Notes: generated by a model from the sequence alone, not told the origin. Positions 24,479-34,487 are shown, counted from the stretch's first letter. The stretch is DNA of 64,000 nucleotides from Streptococcus pluranimalium (GCF_002953735.1 NZ_CP025536.1:1680001-1744000); one strand, 5' to 3'. Numbers and translations are program-made.

Positions 24479-24492
24479 CGTAAGCGTTTTAA
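24479..24492. promoter_or_regulatory. cre-like site upstream of the PTS pseudogene
   Basis: CGTAAGCGTTTTAA matches 12 of 14 positions of the CcpA operator consensus TGWAARCGYTWNCW. It lies about 125 bases before the PTS EIIC start, suitable for carbon catabolite control. Confidence 0.45.
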
Positions 24493-24618
24493 AGACTCAA
24501 AAACAAAATAGCTGCTCTGCAAAAAACTCCTTTTAAGGGATTAAACTTCCTAAAATCCAAGAAAAAGCATTCCATCATACTACTATATGGACCACATTTT
24601 CATATCAAGCAACGACAT

Positions 24619-24723
24619 TATACTCATTGAAAATCAAAATCTGATGTTGTCAAGCTTAGCTTGATGAACTCTCATTCTATCTGTGCTCCTTCCCTAGTCA
24701 GATTTTTATTTTCTTGGAGTATA
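24619..24723. mobile_element. RUP-like MITE, 105 bp
   Basis: A 105-bp non-coding element with imperfect 26-bp terminal inverted repeats. Both ends read TATACTC-3-GAAAAT-3-AATCTGA from the outside in, differing at only four positions. Length, the TATACTC ends and placement at a TA match what is known of RUP elements, mobilised in trans by IS630-type transposases. It contains an internal palindrome, TCAAGCT-T-AGCTTGA. The intergenic stretch 24,430-24,822 otherwise holds only the cre-like site and the uvrA terminator. Confidence 0.75.
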
Positions 24724-24735
24724 AAATAAAAAAAG

Positions 24736-24762
24736 TTCAGTTCTGTTTACATCAGAACTGAA
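24736..24762 (-). terminator. uvrA terminator
   Basis: A ten-base stem, TTCAGTTCTG / CAGAACTGAA with a seven-base loop, followed on the minus strand by CTTTTTTTATTTT. Confidence 0.85.
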
Positions 24763-24822
24763 TCCTTTTATCTATTAGATTTTCATTGTTTGAGCAAAAC
24801 AGCTGGTTTTTGTTTCCGCCGC

Positions 24823-27645
24823 TTATAATTTTGTTTTTAGGTAGTTCCCTGTGTAAGAAGCTTCTACCTGCGCGACTGCTTCTGGTGTTCCTGTGGCGAT
24901 GATCTGTCCACCACCGACACCTCCTTCTGGCCCTAAATCAATGATATGGTCTACTGTTTTGATAACATCAAGATTGTGTTCAATAACAAGAACCGTATTT
25001 CCTTCATCCACAAAACGATTTAAAACAGTAATCAAACGAGCGATGTCATCGGTATGAAGTCCCGTTGTTGGTTCATCCAAAATATACAATGACTTACCTG
25101 TTGAGCGTTTGTGCAGTTCACTGGCTAGTTTCATCCGTTGCGCCTCACCACCAGAAAGAGTAGTTGCGGGTTGACCAAGCGTTACATAGCCTAGCCCAAC
25201 ATCCTTGATCGTTTGAATTTTACGAGCAATTTTAGGAATAGCTGCAAAAAATTCTACCGCATCATCGACAGTCATCTCTAAAATATCCGCAATAGTCTTG
25301 CCTTTATAGTGAACTTCCAAGGTTTCAGAATTGTAGCGAGTTCCATGACAAACTTCACATGGAACATAAACATCCGGTAAGAAATGCATCTCAATCTTGA
25401 TAATGCCATCACCCGAGCAGGCTTCACAACGGCCACCTTTAACGTTGAAGGAAAAACGACCTTTTTTATAGCCTCGAATTTTAGCTTCATTGGTTTGTGC
25501 AAAGAGGTCTCGGATGTCATCGAAGACACCTGTATAGGTAGCTGGATTTGAGCGAGGAGTCCGTCCAATTGGACTTTGATCTATGTCAATCAAGCGCTCA
25601 ATATGCTCTATGCCTTCAACCGACTGATGCTTTCCTGGCTTATCAGCATTACGATTTAATTTTTGAGCAATGGCTTTTTTAAGAATGCTGTTGACCAAGG
25701 TTGATTTACCAGAGCCAGATACCCCTGTCACCGCAATAAATTTCCCCAATGGGAATTTAGCATCGATGTTTTGAAGATTGTTTTCACTAGCTCCTTTAAC
25801 TTCGATGAAGCGTCCATTACCTTGACGGCGTTCCTCTGGTACAGGGATGACTTTACGACCTGATAGGTACTGACCAGTGATGGATTTTTTGGATTTTGCC
25901 ACTTGTTTTGGAGTGCCTGAAGCGACGATCTCACCACCAAGCGCACCCGCTCCTGGTCCCACATCGATCAACCAGTCCGCTTCCATCATGGTATCTTCAT
26001 CATGCTCTACTACAATTAGGGTATTGCCGAGGTCACGCATTTTTTTCAAACTAGAGATCAGTCGATCGTTGTCCCTTTGATGAAGTCCAATAGATGGTTC
26101 ATCAAGGACATAAAGGACGCCACTTAAATTAGACCCGATTTGGGTTGCTAGACGAATACGCTGACTTTCCCCGCCGGATAAGGTTCCTGCCATCCGAGAC
26201 AAAGTTAAATAATTAAGCCCAACATTATTCAAGAAAGTCAAACGATCTGTAATTTCTTTGAGAATAGGACGAGCAATCATTTCGTCATTTTGTCCAAGGG
26301 TTAAGCTAGACACTTGTTTGAGATGGTCTTCGATAGAGAGTTCTGAAATCTGACCGATAGTCATCCCATCCGGTCCACCAATACGAACAGATAGCGCAGC
26401 ATCATTGAGGCGATAGCCGTGGCAAGTCGAACAAGTCAACTCATTCATATACTCGCGCATAACGCCACGTGTGTACTCTGAGTTGGTCTCATGGTAGCGA
26501 CGATTGACATTGGTAACAACACCTTCAAAAGGTAGGTCAATGTCACGCACACCACCAAAATCATTTTGATAATGGAAGTGGAACTCACGGTCACCAGATC
26601 CATAAAGAATCACCTCTTTATCCGATTCAGCAAGAGCCTCCCATGGTGTATCCATATCGATACCAAAAGTTGTCATGGCTTGTTCCAGCATGGTTGGGTA
26701 GTAATGTGATGAAATTGGATTCCAGGGTGCAAGTGCCCCTTCTCTAAGGGTTTTAGAGGTATCAGGTACAACCAAGTCCAAGTCCACCACTAGCTTCATA
26801 CCGAGACCATCACAGGTTGGACAAGAGCCAAATGGCGCATTAAAAGAGAAGAGACGAGGTTCTAACTCGGGAACGGTGAAACCACAAACCGGGCAAGAGT
26901 AATGTTCTGAATAGAGCAATTCATTACCATCCATGGTATCAATCATGAGGTAACCATCCCCCAAACGAAGGGCTGCTTCCACGGAATCAAAGAGACGAGA
27001 ACGAATACCGTCCTTATTGACCAAGCGGTCAATGACAACTTCGATATCGTGCATCTTGCTCTTAGAAAGTTCTGGTACTTCGGTCACATCAAAAATCTCA
27101 CCATCCACACGAACACGAACATAGCCATCTTTTTGGATACGTTCAAAAATCGTCTTATGCTGCCCTTTTTTTCGACGAACGATTGGAGCCAGAATTTGCA
27201 TCCGAGTTCTTTCGGGCAATTCTAACACTTCGTCAACAATCTGTTCAACAGATGAGGCTGAGATAGCACCATGCCCATTGATACAATAGGGAGTTCCCAC
27301 ACGCGCATAAAGTAAACGGAGATAATCGTTAATTTCCGTTGCTGTACCAACGGTAGAGCGAGGATTTTTGCTGGTCGTTTTTTGGTCAATCGAAATGGCT
27401 GGACTGAGACCGTCAATCGAATCCACATCAGGCTTTTCCATATTGCCTAAAAACTGTCTAGCATAGGCAGACAAACTCTCTACATAGCGACGTTGCCCTT
27501 CTGCATAGATGGTATCAAAAGCCAGGGAGGATTTTCCAGAACCTGATAAACCTGTTACCACAACTAGCTTATCACGAGGAATCTCCACATCTATATTTTT
27601 TAAATTATGAGCACGCGCTCCATGAATAACTAATTTATCTTGCAT
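24823..27645 (-). CDS. uvrA: Excinuclease ABC subunit A
   Basis: A 940-residue ATPase that finds bulky lesions in nucleotide excision repair with UvrB and UvrC. Two ABC modules are visible: Walker [10 protein letters not shown] near residue 31 and GVSGSGKST near residue 640, with signature LSGGESQR and LSGGEAQR. Zinc-finger pairs CPVC...CPTC and CEAC...CEVC are intact. The length is normal. It is transcribed alone; the corA gene diverges from it. Confidence 0.97.
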   Translation of the reverse strand: MQDKLVIHGARAHNLKNIDVEIPRDKLVVVTGLSGSGKSSLAFDTIYAEGQRRYVESLSAYARQFLGNMEKPDVDSIDGLSPAISIDQKTTSKNPRSTVGTATEINDYLRLLYARVGTPYCINGHGAISASSVEQIVDEVLELPERTRMQILAPIVRRKKGQHKTIFERIQKDGYVRVRVDGEIFDVTEVPELSKSKMHDIEVVIDRLVNKDGIRSRLFDSVEAALRLGDGYLMIDTMDGNELLYSEHYSCPVCGFTVPELEPRLFSFNAPFGSCPTCDGLGMKLVVDLDLVVPDTSKTLREGALAPWNPISSHYYPTMLEQAMTTFGIDMDTPWEALAESDKEVILYGSGDREFHFHYQNDFGGVRDIDLPFEGVVTNVNRRYHETNSEYTRGVMREYMNELTCSTCHGYRLNDAALSVRIGGPDGMTIGQISELSIEDHLKQVSSLTLGQNDEMIARPILKEITDRLTFLNNVGLNYLTLSRMAGTLSGGESQRIRLATQIGSNLSGVLYVLDEPSIGLHQRDNDRLISSLKKMRDLGNTLIVVEHDEDTMMEADWLIDVGPGAGALGGEIVASGTPKQVAKSKKSITGQYLSGRKVIPVPEERRQGNGRFIEVKGASENNLQNIDAKFPLGKFIAVTGVSGSGKSTLVNSILKKAIAQKLNRNADKPGKHQSVEGIEHIERLIDIDQSPIGRTPRSNPATYTGVFDDIRDLFAQTNEAKIRGYKKGRFSFNVKGGRCEACSGDGIIKIEMHFLPDVYVPCEVCHGTRYNSETLEVHYKGKTIADILEMTVDDAVEFFAAIPKIARKIQTIKDVGLGYVTLGQPATTLSGGEAQRMKLASELHKRSTGKSLYILDEPTTGLHTDDIARLITVLNRFVDEGNTVLVIEHNLDVIKTVDHIIDLGPEGGVGGGQIIATGTPEAVAQVEASYTGNYLKTKL

Positions 27646-27956
27646 AATTTATGACGCCTATTTGGCTCAATTCCTTTCCCGAGATACCTGCCTCAAAATA
27701 TAAAGAAAACTAGCAACTTGCTTTTACATCTAAAAAGCCTAAAATAAACTTTTTCTTCTGTATCACTTTTAGAATACTTATGATAACAGATTTAAAAAAC
27801 ACGTCGTTCGCTTTAGTTCTTCTAAACGTTACTCTATTATAACAAAATCAGAATTTTTTACGGTAAAAAGAATCGTCAAACCCTGCTTTTTTTTAAGGCT
27901 AAAATAGAGTATAATAGATAGGTATGGCTAGATTCTAATACAAGGAGGGAATGCAC

Positions 27957-28901
27957 ATGAAACAAATGTTTCTGTCAACTGGAATTGATTTCAAAGAGAT
28001 TGATACATTCGAGCCTGGCGCTTGGATTAATTTGGTCAACCCTTCCCAGGAAGAATCTCATCAAGTTGCTGAACGCTTCAATATCGATATTACCGACTTA
28101 CGAGCACCCCTTGATATTGAGGAAACATCTCGTATCACTGTTGAAGATGATTATACTTTGATTATTGTCGACGTCCCTACCTACGAAGTGCGCAACAATA
28201 AGAACTACTATATGACCATTCCCTTGGGAATTATTGTCGCCGAAAATGCTGTTATTACGACTTGTTTAGAAGAATTGTCTATCTTTGATCAGTTCAAGAA
28301 TAATCGTGTCAAAAGTTTTTATACCTTTATGAAGACACGCTTTATTTTCCAACTTCTCTATCGCAATGCTATTCTCTTTCTAACCGCCTTGCGTTCGATT
28401 GACCGTCAAAGTGACCGCATCGAGGCGCAACTGGAAGACGCAACACGAAATGAACAGCTTATCGATATGATGGAATTGGAAAAGTCCATTGTCTATCTAA
28501 AAGCCTCACTAAAAATGAATGAGCGAATCGTTAAAAAACTTTCCAGCAGTACCTCAAGTCTCAAAAAATACGTTGAAGATGAAGACTTGCTTGAAGATAC
28601 TTTGATTGAAACGCAACAGGCCATCGAAATGGCTGGCATTTACGAGAATGTCTTGAATGCTATGGCTGAAACATCTGCCGCTATCATCAGTAACAACCAG
28701 AACACTATCATGAAAACCTTGGCACTCATGACCATGGCTCTAGATATCCCAACCGTTATCTTCTCAGCTTATGGAATGAACTTCCAAAACAACTGGCTAC
28801 CTTTAAATGACCTACCACATGCCTTCTGGTACATTGTTTTTATTGCATCTGTTCTTAGTCTAATGGTTGTGATTTATTTTATTAGGAAGAAGTGGTTTTG
28901 A
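27957..28901 (+). CDS. corA: CorA-family magnesium transporter
   Basis: A 314-residue divalent-cation channel of the inner membrane. The N-terminal cytoplasmic domain is followed by two C-terminal membrane helices. The selectivity motif YGMNF lies before the last helix (VIFSAYGMNFQNN), and the C-terminus is basic. The start is ATG 27957, seven bases after GGAGGG. A TATAAT box at 27911-27916 is well placed. It is divergent from uvrA. Confidence 0.93.
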   Translation: MKQMFLSTGIDFKEIDTFEPGAWINLVNPSQEESHQVAERFNIDITDLRAPLDIEETSRITVEDDYTLIIVDVPTYEVRNNKNYYMTIPLGIIVAENAVITTCLEELSIFDQFKNNRVKSFYTFMKTRFIFQLLYRNAILFLTALRSIDRQSDRIEAQLEDATRNEQLIDMMELEKSIVYLKASLKMNERIVKKLSSSTSSLKKYVEDEDLLEDTLIETQQAIEMAGIYENVLNAMAETSAAIISNNQNTIMKTLALMTMALDIPTVIFSAYGMNFQNNWLPLNDLPHAFWYIVFIASVLSLMVVIYFIRKKWF

Positions 28902-29074
28902 CCTGTTACATGTCATTGCGACAAAAGTCGTTAATGTCATGACGGAAGTTTCTATTTTGAAATTTCCTAAACAGCTCACTAGATTTTCGACAAAACAATG
29001 TTAGTTACTACTGGCACTTGACTAAAAAAACTGTGACATTTTACAATGCTTACTCCATTTCTGAAAGGATTATC

Positions 29075-29746
29075 ATGGATTTAAACAATCTTACTCACAA
29101 GAACCAAGAATTTATTCACATCGCTACTAAACAGTTGATTCAAGATGGTAAATCAGATTCTGAAATCAAAACGATTTTAGCAGATATTCTACCAAGTATT
29201 GAAGAAAATCAAAAAAATGGCATCCCTGCCCGATCTTTCCTTGGCGCTCCAACTACCTGGGCTGCTCAATTCACAAAAACAGAAGAAGAGGAAAAAATCG
29301 CTGCACAAGAAGCTAAAAACACTAATCCTTGGCTTATGTGGATGGATGCTTCTCTCTTTTGGTTTGGCTTTCTTGGACTCATCACTGGTTTTCTGACATT
29401 TAGTGATAGCAAACACCAATCCTATGGTTTATTAACTCTCATTGTGGTTGGTCTTGGTGGCGGCGCCTTTCTTTACGCAACTTATCACTACGTCTACCGT
29501 CATATTGGGAAAGAAAAAACTCAGCGCCCAAGCCTTTGGAAAAGCATCGGTATCTTAGGGCTCCTCATGATAGGCTGGTTAGCTTTATTTGGTATAACTG
29601 CCTTTTTACCTGCAGCCATTAACCCACAATTACCTCCATTTTTACTCATTATTCTAGGTGCAATAGCCTTTGCTGTACGCTACTACTTCAAGAAAAAATA
29701 TAATATCTTAAGTGCTATGTCTGCACAAGCAACACCTAGAAGATAA
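29075..29746 (+). CDS. DUF1129 family membrane protein
   Basis: A 223-residue protein with about four or five membrane segments in the C-terminal two thirds (WMDASLFWFGFLGLITGFL, LLTLIVVGLGGGAFLYATY and others) and a cytoplasmic helical N-terminus. It matches the streptococcal DUF1129 family downstream of corA. The start is ATG 29075 behind AAAGGA; an earlier in-frame start at 29018 lacks a ribosome site. Function unknown; gene order suggests a link with cation homeostasis. Confidence 0.85.
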   Translation: MDLNNLTHKNQEFIHIATKQLIQDGKSDSEIKTILADILPSIEENQKNGIPARSFLGAPTTWAAQFTKTEEEEKIAAQEAKNTNPWLMWMDASLFWFGFLGLITGFLTFSDSKHQSYGLLTLIVVGLGGGAFLYATYHYVYRHIGKEKTQRPSLWKSIGILGLLMIGWLALFGITAFLPAAINPQLPPFLLIILGAIAFAVRYYFKKKYNILSAMSAQATPRR

Positions 29747-29753
29747 AATTAAA

Positions 29754-29835
29754 AGAGAGTGGGACAACAAACAGTTAAGTAGCGGTGTAACAGTTAATCA
29801 TATCAGTCCTTTGAAGCCCACTCGACCACTACGTC
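29754..29835. repeat. Possible intergenic repeat, copy A
   Basis: Starts GAGTGGGACAAC, contains ACAGTTAAGTAGC and ends CGACCACTACGTC. The same landmarks, in the same order, occur at 41090-41215. It is probably a member of a dispersed streptococcal intergenic repeat family; the match between these two is only partial. Confidence 0.35.
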
Positions 29836-29863
29836 TTGTTTAGCTAACTGAATAACCTAAAAA

Positions 29864-29884
29864 GGCTGGGAAAAATTCCCAGCC
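29864..29884. terminator. Bidirectional terminator
   Basis: GGCTGGGAA / TTCCCAGCC with a three-base loop, flanked by TCTTTTTCT on the right and by AAAA on the left. It serves the convergent DUF1129 and citrate transporter genes. Confidence 0.85.
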
Positions 29885-29891
29885 TCTTTTT

Positions 29892-31184
29892 CTATACTAA
29901 TCCAAAGATGACTGACATCATCAACATCAATAAAGCAACTATCCATAAAGGAAGAAAGCTATATTTAATGTGATCTTTTAACTCCAAGTCTGTCAAACTA
30001 ATCGCCAAATAGGTTGCTGGTACCAGCGGGCTGATCAGCAAGGATAAATTTTTTCCGATTAGCATAGCAATCCCCATCGTTAAAGGTGGAATGTCATAAT
30101 TCTCACCTACTTGAATCGCTAATGGCATCAAGCCATAGAAGTATGAGTCCGTTCCTAACATGGTTCCTAGTGGGAAGGCAAGAATACCCATTATAAATTG
30201 GAGTTGACTTGCCAAACTAGCTGGGATGATTTTCAAGAGAGGTACTACCATAGCTTCTAGCATACCACTCTCACTAAGAACCCCAACCATAATTCCTGCC
30301 GCTAACATAACTGAGGCAACATCTAAGGCTGATCCAGCGTGCGCTTTAACACGTGCTTTTTGATCCTTTATGTTAGGATAATTTAGCAAAAGAACAATGG
30401 TACAACCAACCATGAAAACAAAATAAGTTGGAAATTTATCCCAAAGCAAAACAACAAGGATAATCAACATCAACAACAAGTTCAATTTCGTAAGCTTTGG
30501 TCGTTTTAAGGCACTCTCCTCTTTTGTTAAAACTTGCCCATCTTGAGATTCTACAGATTCCGTCACTTGAGACAAACGTTTGGATTCTCTAAGCATCATA
30601 ACAATTGCTAATCCAACAGTCATAACAATTCCTAATATTTGAAGAGGAATGAGCAAATGCCATAGATCCGTTGTATCCATTTTAAGCACTGCTGCTGCTC
30701 TAGCAACAGGTCCACCCCAAGGCAGAAGGTTCATAACCCCCATACCACAAGCAGTTATCAAGACTAAGAGATGTGGTCTAATGCCTAACTTCCGATATAA
30801 TGGCAAAAGTGCTGGAATGGTTACCAAAACTGTTGTCACCGTGGCACCATCCAAATGAGAGAATATAGCAATAGCAGCTGTTACGATAGCCACTAATATA
30901 AGATGATTCCCTGTCCTTTTGACCAATTTATCTACAATAGCATCGAACATGCCTGTATCAGATAAGACTCCGAAAAAAGTTACCGAGAAAATGAAGAGAA
31001 CAGCCATTTCACTAACCGTTGAAATCCCACTCTCCACAAATGCAACAACTTCTTTAATCGAGAAACCAGCTAAAAAGGCCGCAATTGTTGGAACGACTAT
31101 AAAGACAACCATTGGTGTTGTTTTTTCTTTAAACAAGAGAAAAACGATGGTTAACAACATAAGAAATCCGATAATAGCTAGCAT
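29892..31184 (-). CDS. CitMHS-type citrate/divalent metal transporter
   Basis: A 430-residue polytopic protein of the CitMHS/ion transporter superfamily, importing citrate (often as a metal complex) with protons. About 11-12 membrane segments are visible with the family re-entrant motifs (HLDGATVTTVLVTIPALLP and LGTDSYFYGLMPLA). It follows the dehydrogenase gene by nine bases, in the same operon, which points to citrate or a close relative such as isocitrate as substrate. Confidence 0.85.
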   Translation of the reverse strand: MLAIIGFLMLLTIVFLLFKEKTTPMVVFIVVPTIAAFLAGFSIKEVVAFVESGISTVSEMAVLFIFSVTFFGVLSDTGMFDAIVDKLVKRTGNHLILVAIVTAAIAIFSHLDGATVTTVLVTIPALLPLYRKLGIRPHLLVLITACGMGVMNLLPWGGPVARAAAVLKMDTTDLWHLLIPLQILGIVMTVGLAIVMMLRESKRLSQVTESVESQDGQVLTKEESALKRPKLTKLNLLLMLIILVVLLWDKFPTYFVFMVGCTIVLLLNYPNIKDQKARVKAHAGSALDVASVMLAAGIMVGVLSESGMLEAMVVPLLKIIPASLASQLQFIMGILAFPLGTMLGTDSYFYGLMPLAIQVGENYDIPPLTMGIAMLIGKNLSLLISPLVPATYLAISLTDLELKDHIKYSFLPLWIVALLMLMMSVIFGLV

Positions 31185-31193
31185 AGAACCTCC

Positions 31194-32195
31194 TCACAAT
31201 CTGTCAATAATAGCTTTAGTAAATGCTGAGGTGCCCAAGCTACCTCCCAAATCAGCCGTTCTCAGTTCCTGGTGGCTAAGCGTCTCGTCAATCGCTTGTC
31301 TGATTCGTTCTGATACATCGAATAATTCTAAGTAATCGAGTAATAAGAGACCTGAATACAAAAAAGCCAAAGGATTCGCCTTGTCTTGTCCTGCAATGTC
31401 TGGAGCAGAGCCATGAACAGCCTCAAAAATAGCAACATCGTCACCAATATTAGCACCAGCAGCGAGACCAAGCCCACCTACTAACCCCGCACATAAATCA
31501 GATAAAATATCACCATAGAGATTCATGGTAACAATCACTTGGAATTGCTCAGGATTAGTCACTAGTTGCATACACATGTTGTCAACAATAATTTCTTCCA
31601 TAAAGATACCAGGATAATCCTTAGCTACTTGACGAGCAGTCTCTAAAAACAAGCCGTCTGTCAACTTAAGAATGTTAGCCTTATGAACAACCGTCACTTT
31701 TTCTTTGCTATGTTTTTGGGCGTAATCAAAGGCTGCTTTTATGATCCTATAACTCCCCTTTTGACTGATGCGTTTGATGGCTACGGCTACATCTTTGTCC
31801 TCAGTCTCATAGGATTCTTCACCGATATAAAGTCCTTCAGTATTTTCTCTAAAAATGGTTAAATCTAAATTTTCATATTTTGTCTCAACACCATTTATCG
31901 ATTTAATGGGACGTATATTAGCATAGAGGTCGTATTTTCGTCTCAATCCAACATTCATACTTGAAAAACCATAGCCGATGGGTGTTTCTGTAGGTCCTTT
32001 TAAAGCTACATTTGTCCTTTCAATACTCTGATAGACATCCTCTGGAATCAATACTCCTGTAGTATCATAAACAGCTTTACCAGCTTCAACTCTTTCAAAT
32101 ACAATTGGTACTTGCGCTGCTTCAAAAATCGCTACTAAAGCATCAGCTATTTCTGGACCAATACCATCTCCTGGGATTAATGTTACCTTTTTCAA
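31194..32195 (-). CDS. NAD-type isocitrate/isopropylmalate dehydrogenase family
   Basis: A 333-residue beta-decarboxylating dehydrogenase. Family motifs are LIPGDGIGPE at the N-terminus, TIFRENTEGLYIGEE (as in NAD-isocitrate dehydrogenases rather than leucine-pathway enzymes), LYGDILSDLCAGLVGGLG and the NAD-binding GSAPDIAG. No leuC/leuD genes are near. Pairing with a citrate carrier favours isocitrate, or tartrate/malate-type substrates. The start is TTG 32195 behind a perfect AGGAGG, with a cre-like site at its promoter. Confidence 0.85.
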   Translation of the reverse strand: MKKVTLIPGDGIGPEIADALVAIFEAAQVPIVFERVEAGKAVYDTTGVLIPEDVYQSIERTNVALKGPTETPIGYGFSSMNVGLRRKYDLYANIRPIKSINGVETKYENLDLTIFRENTEGLYIGEESYETEDKDVAVAIKRISQKGSYRIIKAAFDYAQKHSKEKVTVVHKANILKLTDGLFLETARQVAKDYPGIFMEEIIVDNMCMQLVTNPEQFQVIVTMNLYGDILSDLCAGLVGGLGLAAGANIGDDVAIFEAVHGSAPDIAGQDKANPLAFLYSGLLLLDYLELFDVSERIRQAIDETLSHQELRTADLGGSLGTSAFTKAIIDRL

Positions 32196-32224
32196 GACGA
32201 AACCTCCTAAGCTTATTTTTTGTT

Positions 32225-32263
32225 ATTCTAGCTTAAAAACATCTGAAAGTAAATACGTTTTCA
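32225..32263 (-). promoter_or_regulatory. Promoter and cre-like site of the dehydrogenase-citrate operon
   Basis: -10 TAGAAT (32225-32230) and -35 TTTACT (32248-32253) are separated by 17 bp. A CcpA-type site, minus-strand TGAAAACGTATTTA (32250-32263, 12 of 14 consensus positions), overlaps the -35 box, so glucose repression is expected. Confidence 0.6.
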
Positions 32264-32717
32264 ATAAAAAAACACAAAATATTCAGATTTAACCGATTTT
32301 TTAACATCCATTGTTAACCAAGCATAAACACTGTATAGCATTGATATTTAAAGGTTTTTCTACTTAATTCTTAACTCTTTTTTTGTAACAAAGTATGTTT
32401 GATTTTAAATAACTATTCAAATGATTATTTTTATTATCCAACTTTGGTTAGCGCAAAATAATATCCCTATCTGCAAAAAATCATAAGTAGTTCAACTTAT
32501 GATTGCCGTTTGAAAAAAGTCTAGTTTCACTGAGAAAGAAACAATCTAATCACATGATTGTTCAAAAAAATACTATCAGCCAAAGATTTTCAAAAAACAA
32601 TAAGTCTTTTGAATAGAATACGCATTTCAGCGTTTAAGGATTGCAGTAATAGATAAAATGGTTAGGTTAGTTGTCTCATTGATCACCGATTCATGGCCGT
32701 ATTGAAGAATCAAAAAA
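32264..32717. other. AT-rich intergenic stretch with one long hairpin
   Basis: No ORF with a ribosome site is seen in this 450-base stretch. The one notable structure is a perfect ten-base inverted repeat, AATCATAAGT / ACTTATGATT with a six-base loop, at 32479-32504. It is not followed by a clear T-run on either strand. Confidence 0.5.
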
Positions 32718-32737
32718 CCACTTCCCAAAGGAAGTGG
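32718..32737 (-). terminator. rpsF-ssb-rpsR operon terminator
   Basis: CCACTTCC / GGAAGTGG with a four-base loop; the minus-strand continuation is TTTTTTGATTC. Confidence 0.9.
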
Positions 32738-32746
32738 CCTAACGAA

Positions 32747-32986
32747 TTAGTCTTCGTTAACGTAAGGCATAAGAGCCATAACGCGAGCACGTTTGATTGC
32801 TGTTGTTACTTTACGTTGGTTTTTAGCTGAAGTTCCTGTTACACGACGAGGAAGGATTTTCCCACGTTCTGAAACGAAACGGCTAAGAAGTTCTGTATCT
32901 TTGTAGTCAACGTATTCAATTTTGTTAGCTGCGATATAATCAACTTTTTTACGGCGTTTGAATCCGCCACGACGTTGTTGAGCCAT
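32747..32986 (-). CDS. rpsR: 30S ribosomal protein S18
   Basis: A 79-residue basic ribosomal protein that pairs with S6 on the 30S platform. The N-terminus [21 protein letters not shown] and the core [19 protein letters not shown] are the S18 signature. It is the last gene of the rpsF-ssb-rpsR operon. Confidence 0.98.
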   Translation of the reverse strand: MAQQRRGGFKRRKKVDYIAANKIEYVDYKDTELLSRFVSERGKILPRRVTGTSAKNQRKVTTAIKRARVMALMPYVNED

Positions 32987-33023
32987 GTTATTTTCTCCTT
33001 ATATTATAGTGTTAGTGTTCATC

Positions 33024-33512
33024 CTAGAACGGTAGATCGTCATCTGAGATATCCATTGGGTTTGAGTTACCAAACGGGCTCTCGTCTCGACCAAAGTTTG
33101 GTGTTTGTGATGAAGATGAGAAAGCATCGTTTGATGATTGGTTATTATAGCCACCACCATTGTATGAACTTTGTGAACCACCTTCACGTGTAGCACGGCT
33201 TTCCAACATTTGGAAATTATCCGCAACAACTTCTGTTACGTAAACACGTTGGCCTTGTTGATTTTCATAATTACGCGTCTGAATACGTCCAGTGATACCG
33301 ATTAAGGCACCTTTTTTAGCCCAGTTAGCCAAATTCTCGGCTGGCTGGCGCCAAATCACACAATTAATGAAATCAGCTTCACGTTCACCGTTTTGACTCT
33401 TGAAGTTACGGTTAACTGCAAGAGAGAAAGTAGCTACTGCTACATTGCTCGGTGTGTAACGAAGTTCTGCATCTCTGGTCATACGACCAACAAGTACTAC
33501 ATTATTAATCAT
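33024..33512 (-). CDS. ssb: Single-stranded DNA-binding protein
   Basis: A 162-residue protein. The OB-fold domain occupies about residues 1-105 ([19 protein letters not shown] onward), followed by a Gly/Asn/Ser-rich linker and the acidic tip DISDDDLPF that recruits repair and replication partners. It lies between rpsF and rpsR, the usual arrangement. Confidence 0.98.
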   Translation of the reverse strand: MINNVVLVGRMTRDAELRYTPSNVAVATFSLAVNRNFKSQNGEREADFINCVIWRQPAENLANWAKKGALIGITGRIQTRNYENQQGQRVYVTEVVADNFQMLESRATREGGSQSSYNGGGYNNQSSNDAFSSSSQTPNFGRDESPFGNSNPMDISDDDLPF

Positions 33513-33523
33513 AAACTACCTTC

Positions 33524-33814
33524 TTACGCTTCGAGGTTAACGATCATGTGACGAAGAATGTCAGTGTTGATTTTTGAAAGACGGTCAAACTCGTTAAGAG
33601 CAACAGCATCTTCAGCTTCAACAGTAACGATGTGGTAAAGACCTTCGCGGAAATCTTTGATTTCGTATGCAAGGCGACGTTTTTCCCAATCTTTTGATTC
33701 AACGATAGTAGCACCGTTGTCAGTCAAGATAGAATCAAAACGTTCTACCAAAGCAGTTTTTGCTTCTTCCTCAATGTTTGGACGAATAATATAAAGAATT
33801 TCGTATTTAGCCAT
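33524..33814 (-). CDS. rpsF: 30S ribosomal protein S6
   Basis: A 96-residue ribosomal protein starting [19 protein letters not shown], at ATG 33814 behind AGGAGG. It is the first gene of the operon. In other bacteria the S6:S18 complex binds its own leader; a short GC hairpin lies just upstream here. Confidence 0.97.
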   Translation of the reverse strand: MAKYEILYIIRPNIEEEAKTALVERFDSILTDNGATIVESKDWEKRRLAYEIKDFREGLYHIVTVEAEDAVALNEFDRLSKINTDILRHMIVNLEA

Positions 33815-33841
33815 TGATATTTCCTCCTTTTGGACTAATGA

Positions 33842-33916
33842 CCCCAAGACCTAGCAAGGGGTAAGTGAGGTATTCTCACAAGTTATTATTATAGCAGTTA
33901 TAGTATCAGATAGCAA
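33842..33916 (-). promoter_or_regulatory. rpsF promoter and leader hairpin
   Basis: -35 TTGCTA (33911-33916) and -10 TATAAT (33888-33893) with exactly 17 bp between them. The leader carries a small hairpin with CCCC / GGGG arms (33842-33862), 28 bases before rpsF. An autoregulatory S6:S18 site is plausible, but I could not match its conserved loop nucleotides with certainty. Confidence 0.6.
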
Positions 33917-34081
33917 GGATTTTCTTTAGACAAAGATCATTTTAGCGATTTTTTCAAAATAATGAACAAGCAAAGCAACTATTAACTTTTGAAGGCGCAG
34001 TTTCATCAGCTTTTGCCGTATAATCCTTGAATAGGATAACAAAAATAAAAACTGGGACCCTCATCCCAGCTTCCTCAGATT

Positions 34082-34154
34082 TGCCGATTGCAGGGCTCGA
34101 ACCTGTGACCTACGCGTTACGAGTGCGTTGCTCTACCAACTGAGCTAAATCGGC
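34082..34154 (-). tRNA. tRNA-Thr (CGT)
   Basis: A 73-base cloverleaf on the minus strand: acceptor GCCGATT / AATCGGC with A as discriminator, D-loop AGTTGGTAGA, anticodon loop CTCGTAA (anticodon CGT), and T-loop GGTTCGAGCC. It lies between rpsF and the micro-peptide transcript. Confidence 0.96.
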
Positions 34155-34211
34155 TTAACACCCTTATTTTAGCACTTTGGATTATCTTGTCAATACTTTC
34201 ACAAAATAAAA

Positions 34212-34240
34212 AGATACCTACTGCACGCTTGTAAGTATCT
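34212..34240 (-). terminator. Terminator of the RYKNGD peptide transcript
   Basis: The minus-strand hairpin AGATACTTAC / GTAGGTATCT (one G-U pair, nine-base loop) runs into TTTTTATTTTG. It follows the four micro-ORFs and supports a defined transcript of about 0.85 kb. Confidence 0.88.
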
Positions 34241-34381
34241 CTTCAATGTGTAAAATATTTGTCTAAAATATAATTCTCCTTTCGCATGATTGACTTCATA
34301 AGGAGTATCTTACGTTATTACATTTCGTTTTAACTTTGTTTTTTATATTCTGGATAATATTTTTCCTCCTCTAATCTTTCA

Positions 34382-34432
34382 CTAAAGGAATTTGTCTCCG
34401 TTTTTATAACGGCTAATATTAAATCTTAGCAT
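34382..34432 (-). CDS. RYKNGD micro-peptide D (16 aa)
   Basis: ATG 34432 follows a GAGG seven bases upstream; the peptide reads MLRFNISRYKNGDKFL. It is the last of four related ORFs in one transcript. The RYKNGD motif occupies residues 8-13. It has no signal sequence or cysteine. Function unknown. Confidence 0.65.
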   Translation of the reverse strand: MLRFNISRYKNGDKFL

Positions 34433-34487
34433 CGTTCGCCTCGTATTAATCAATCCATTAACCTGAGTGACTTTCGACGATTTCAAC

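Noticed and set aside
33842-33862. rpsF leader as a certain S6:S18 riboregulator
   Set aside because: The hairpin and position fit, but the diagnostic loop nucleotides could not be confirmed by eye.
34301-34385. Minus-strand frame reading EEEKYYPEYKKQS after micro-peptide D
   Set aside because: No ATG/GTG/TTG start follows the AGAGGAGG at a useful distance; only an ATT lies there.
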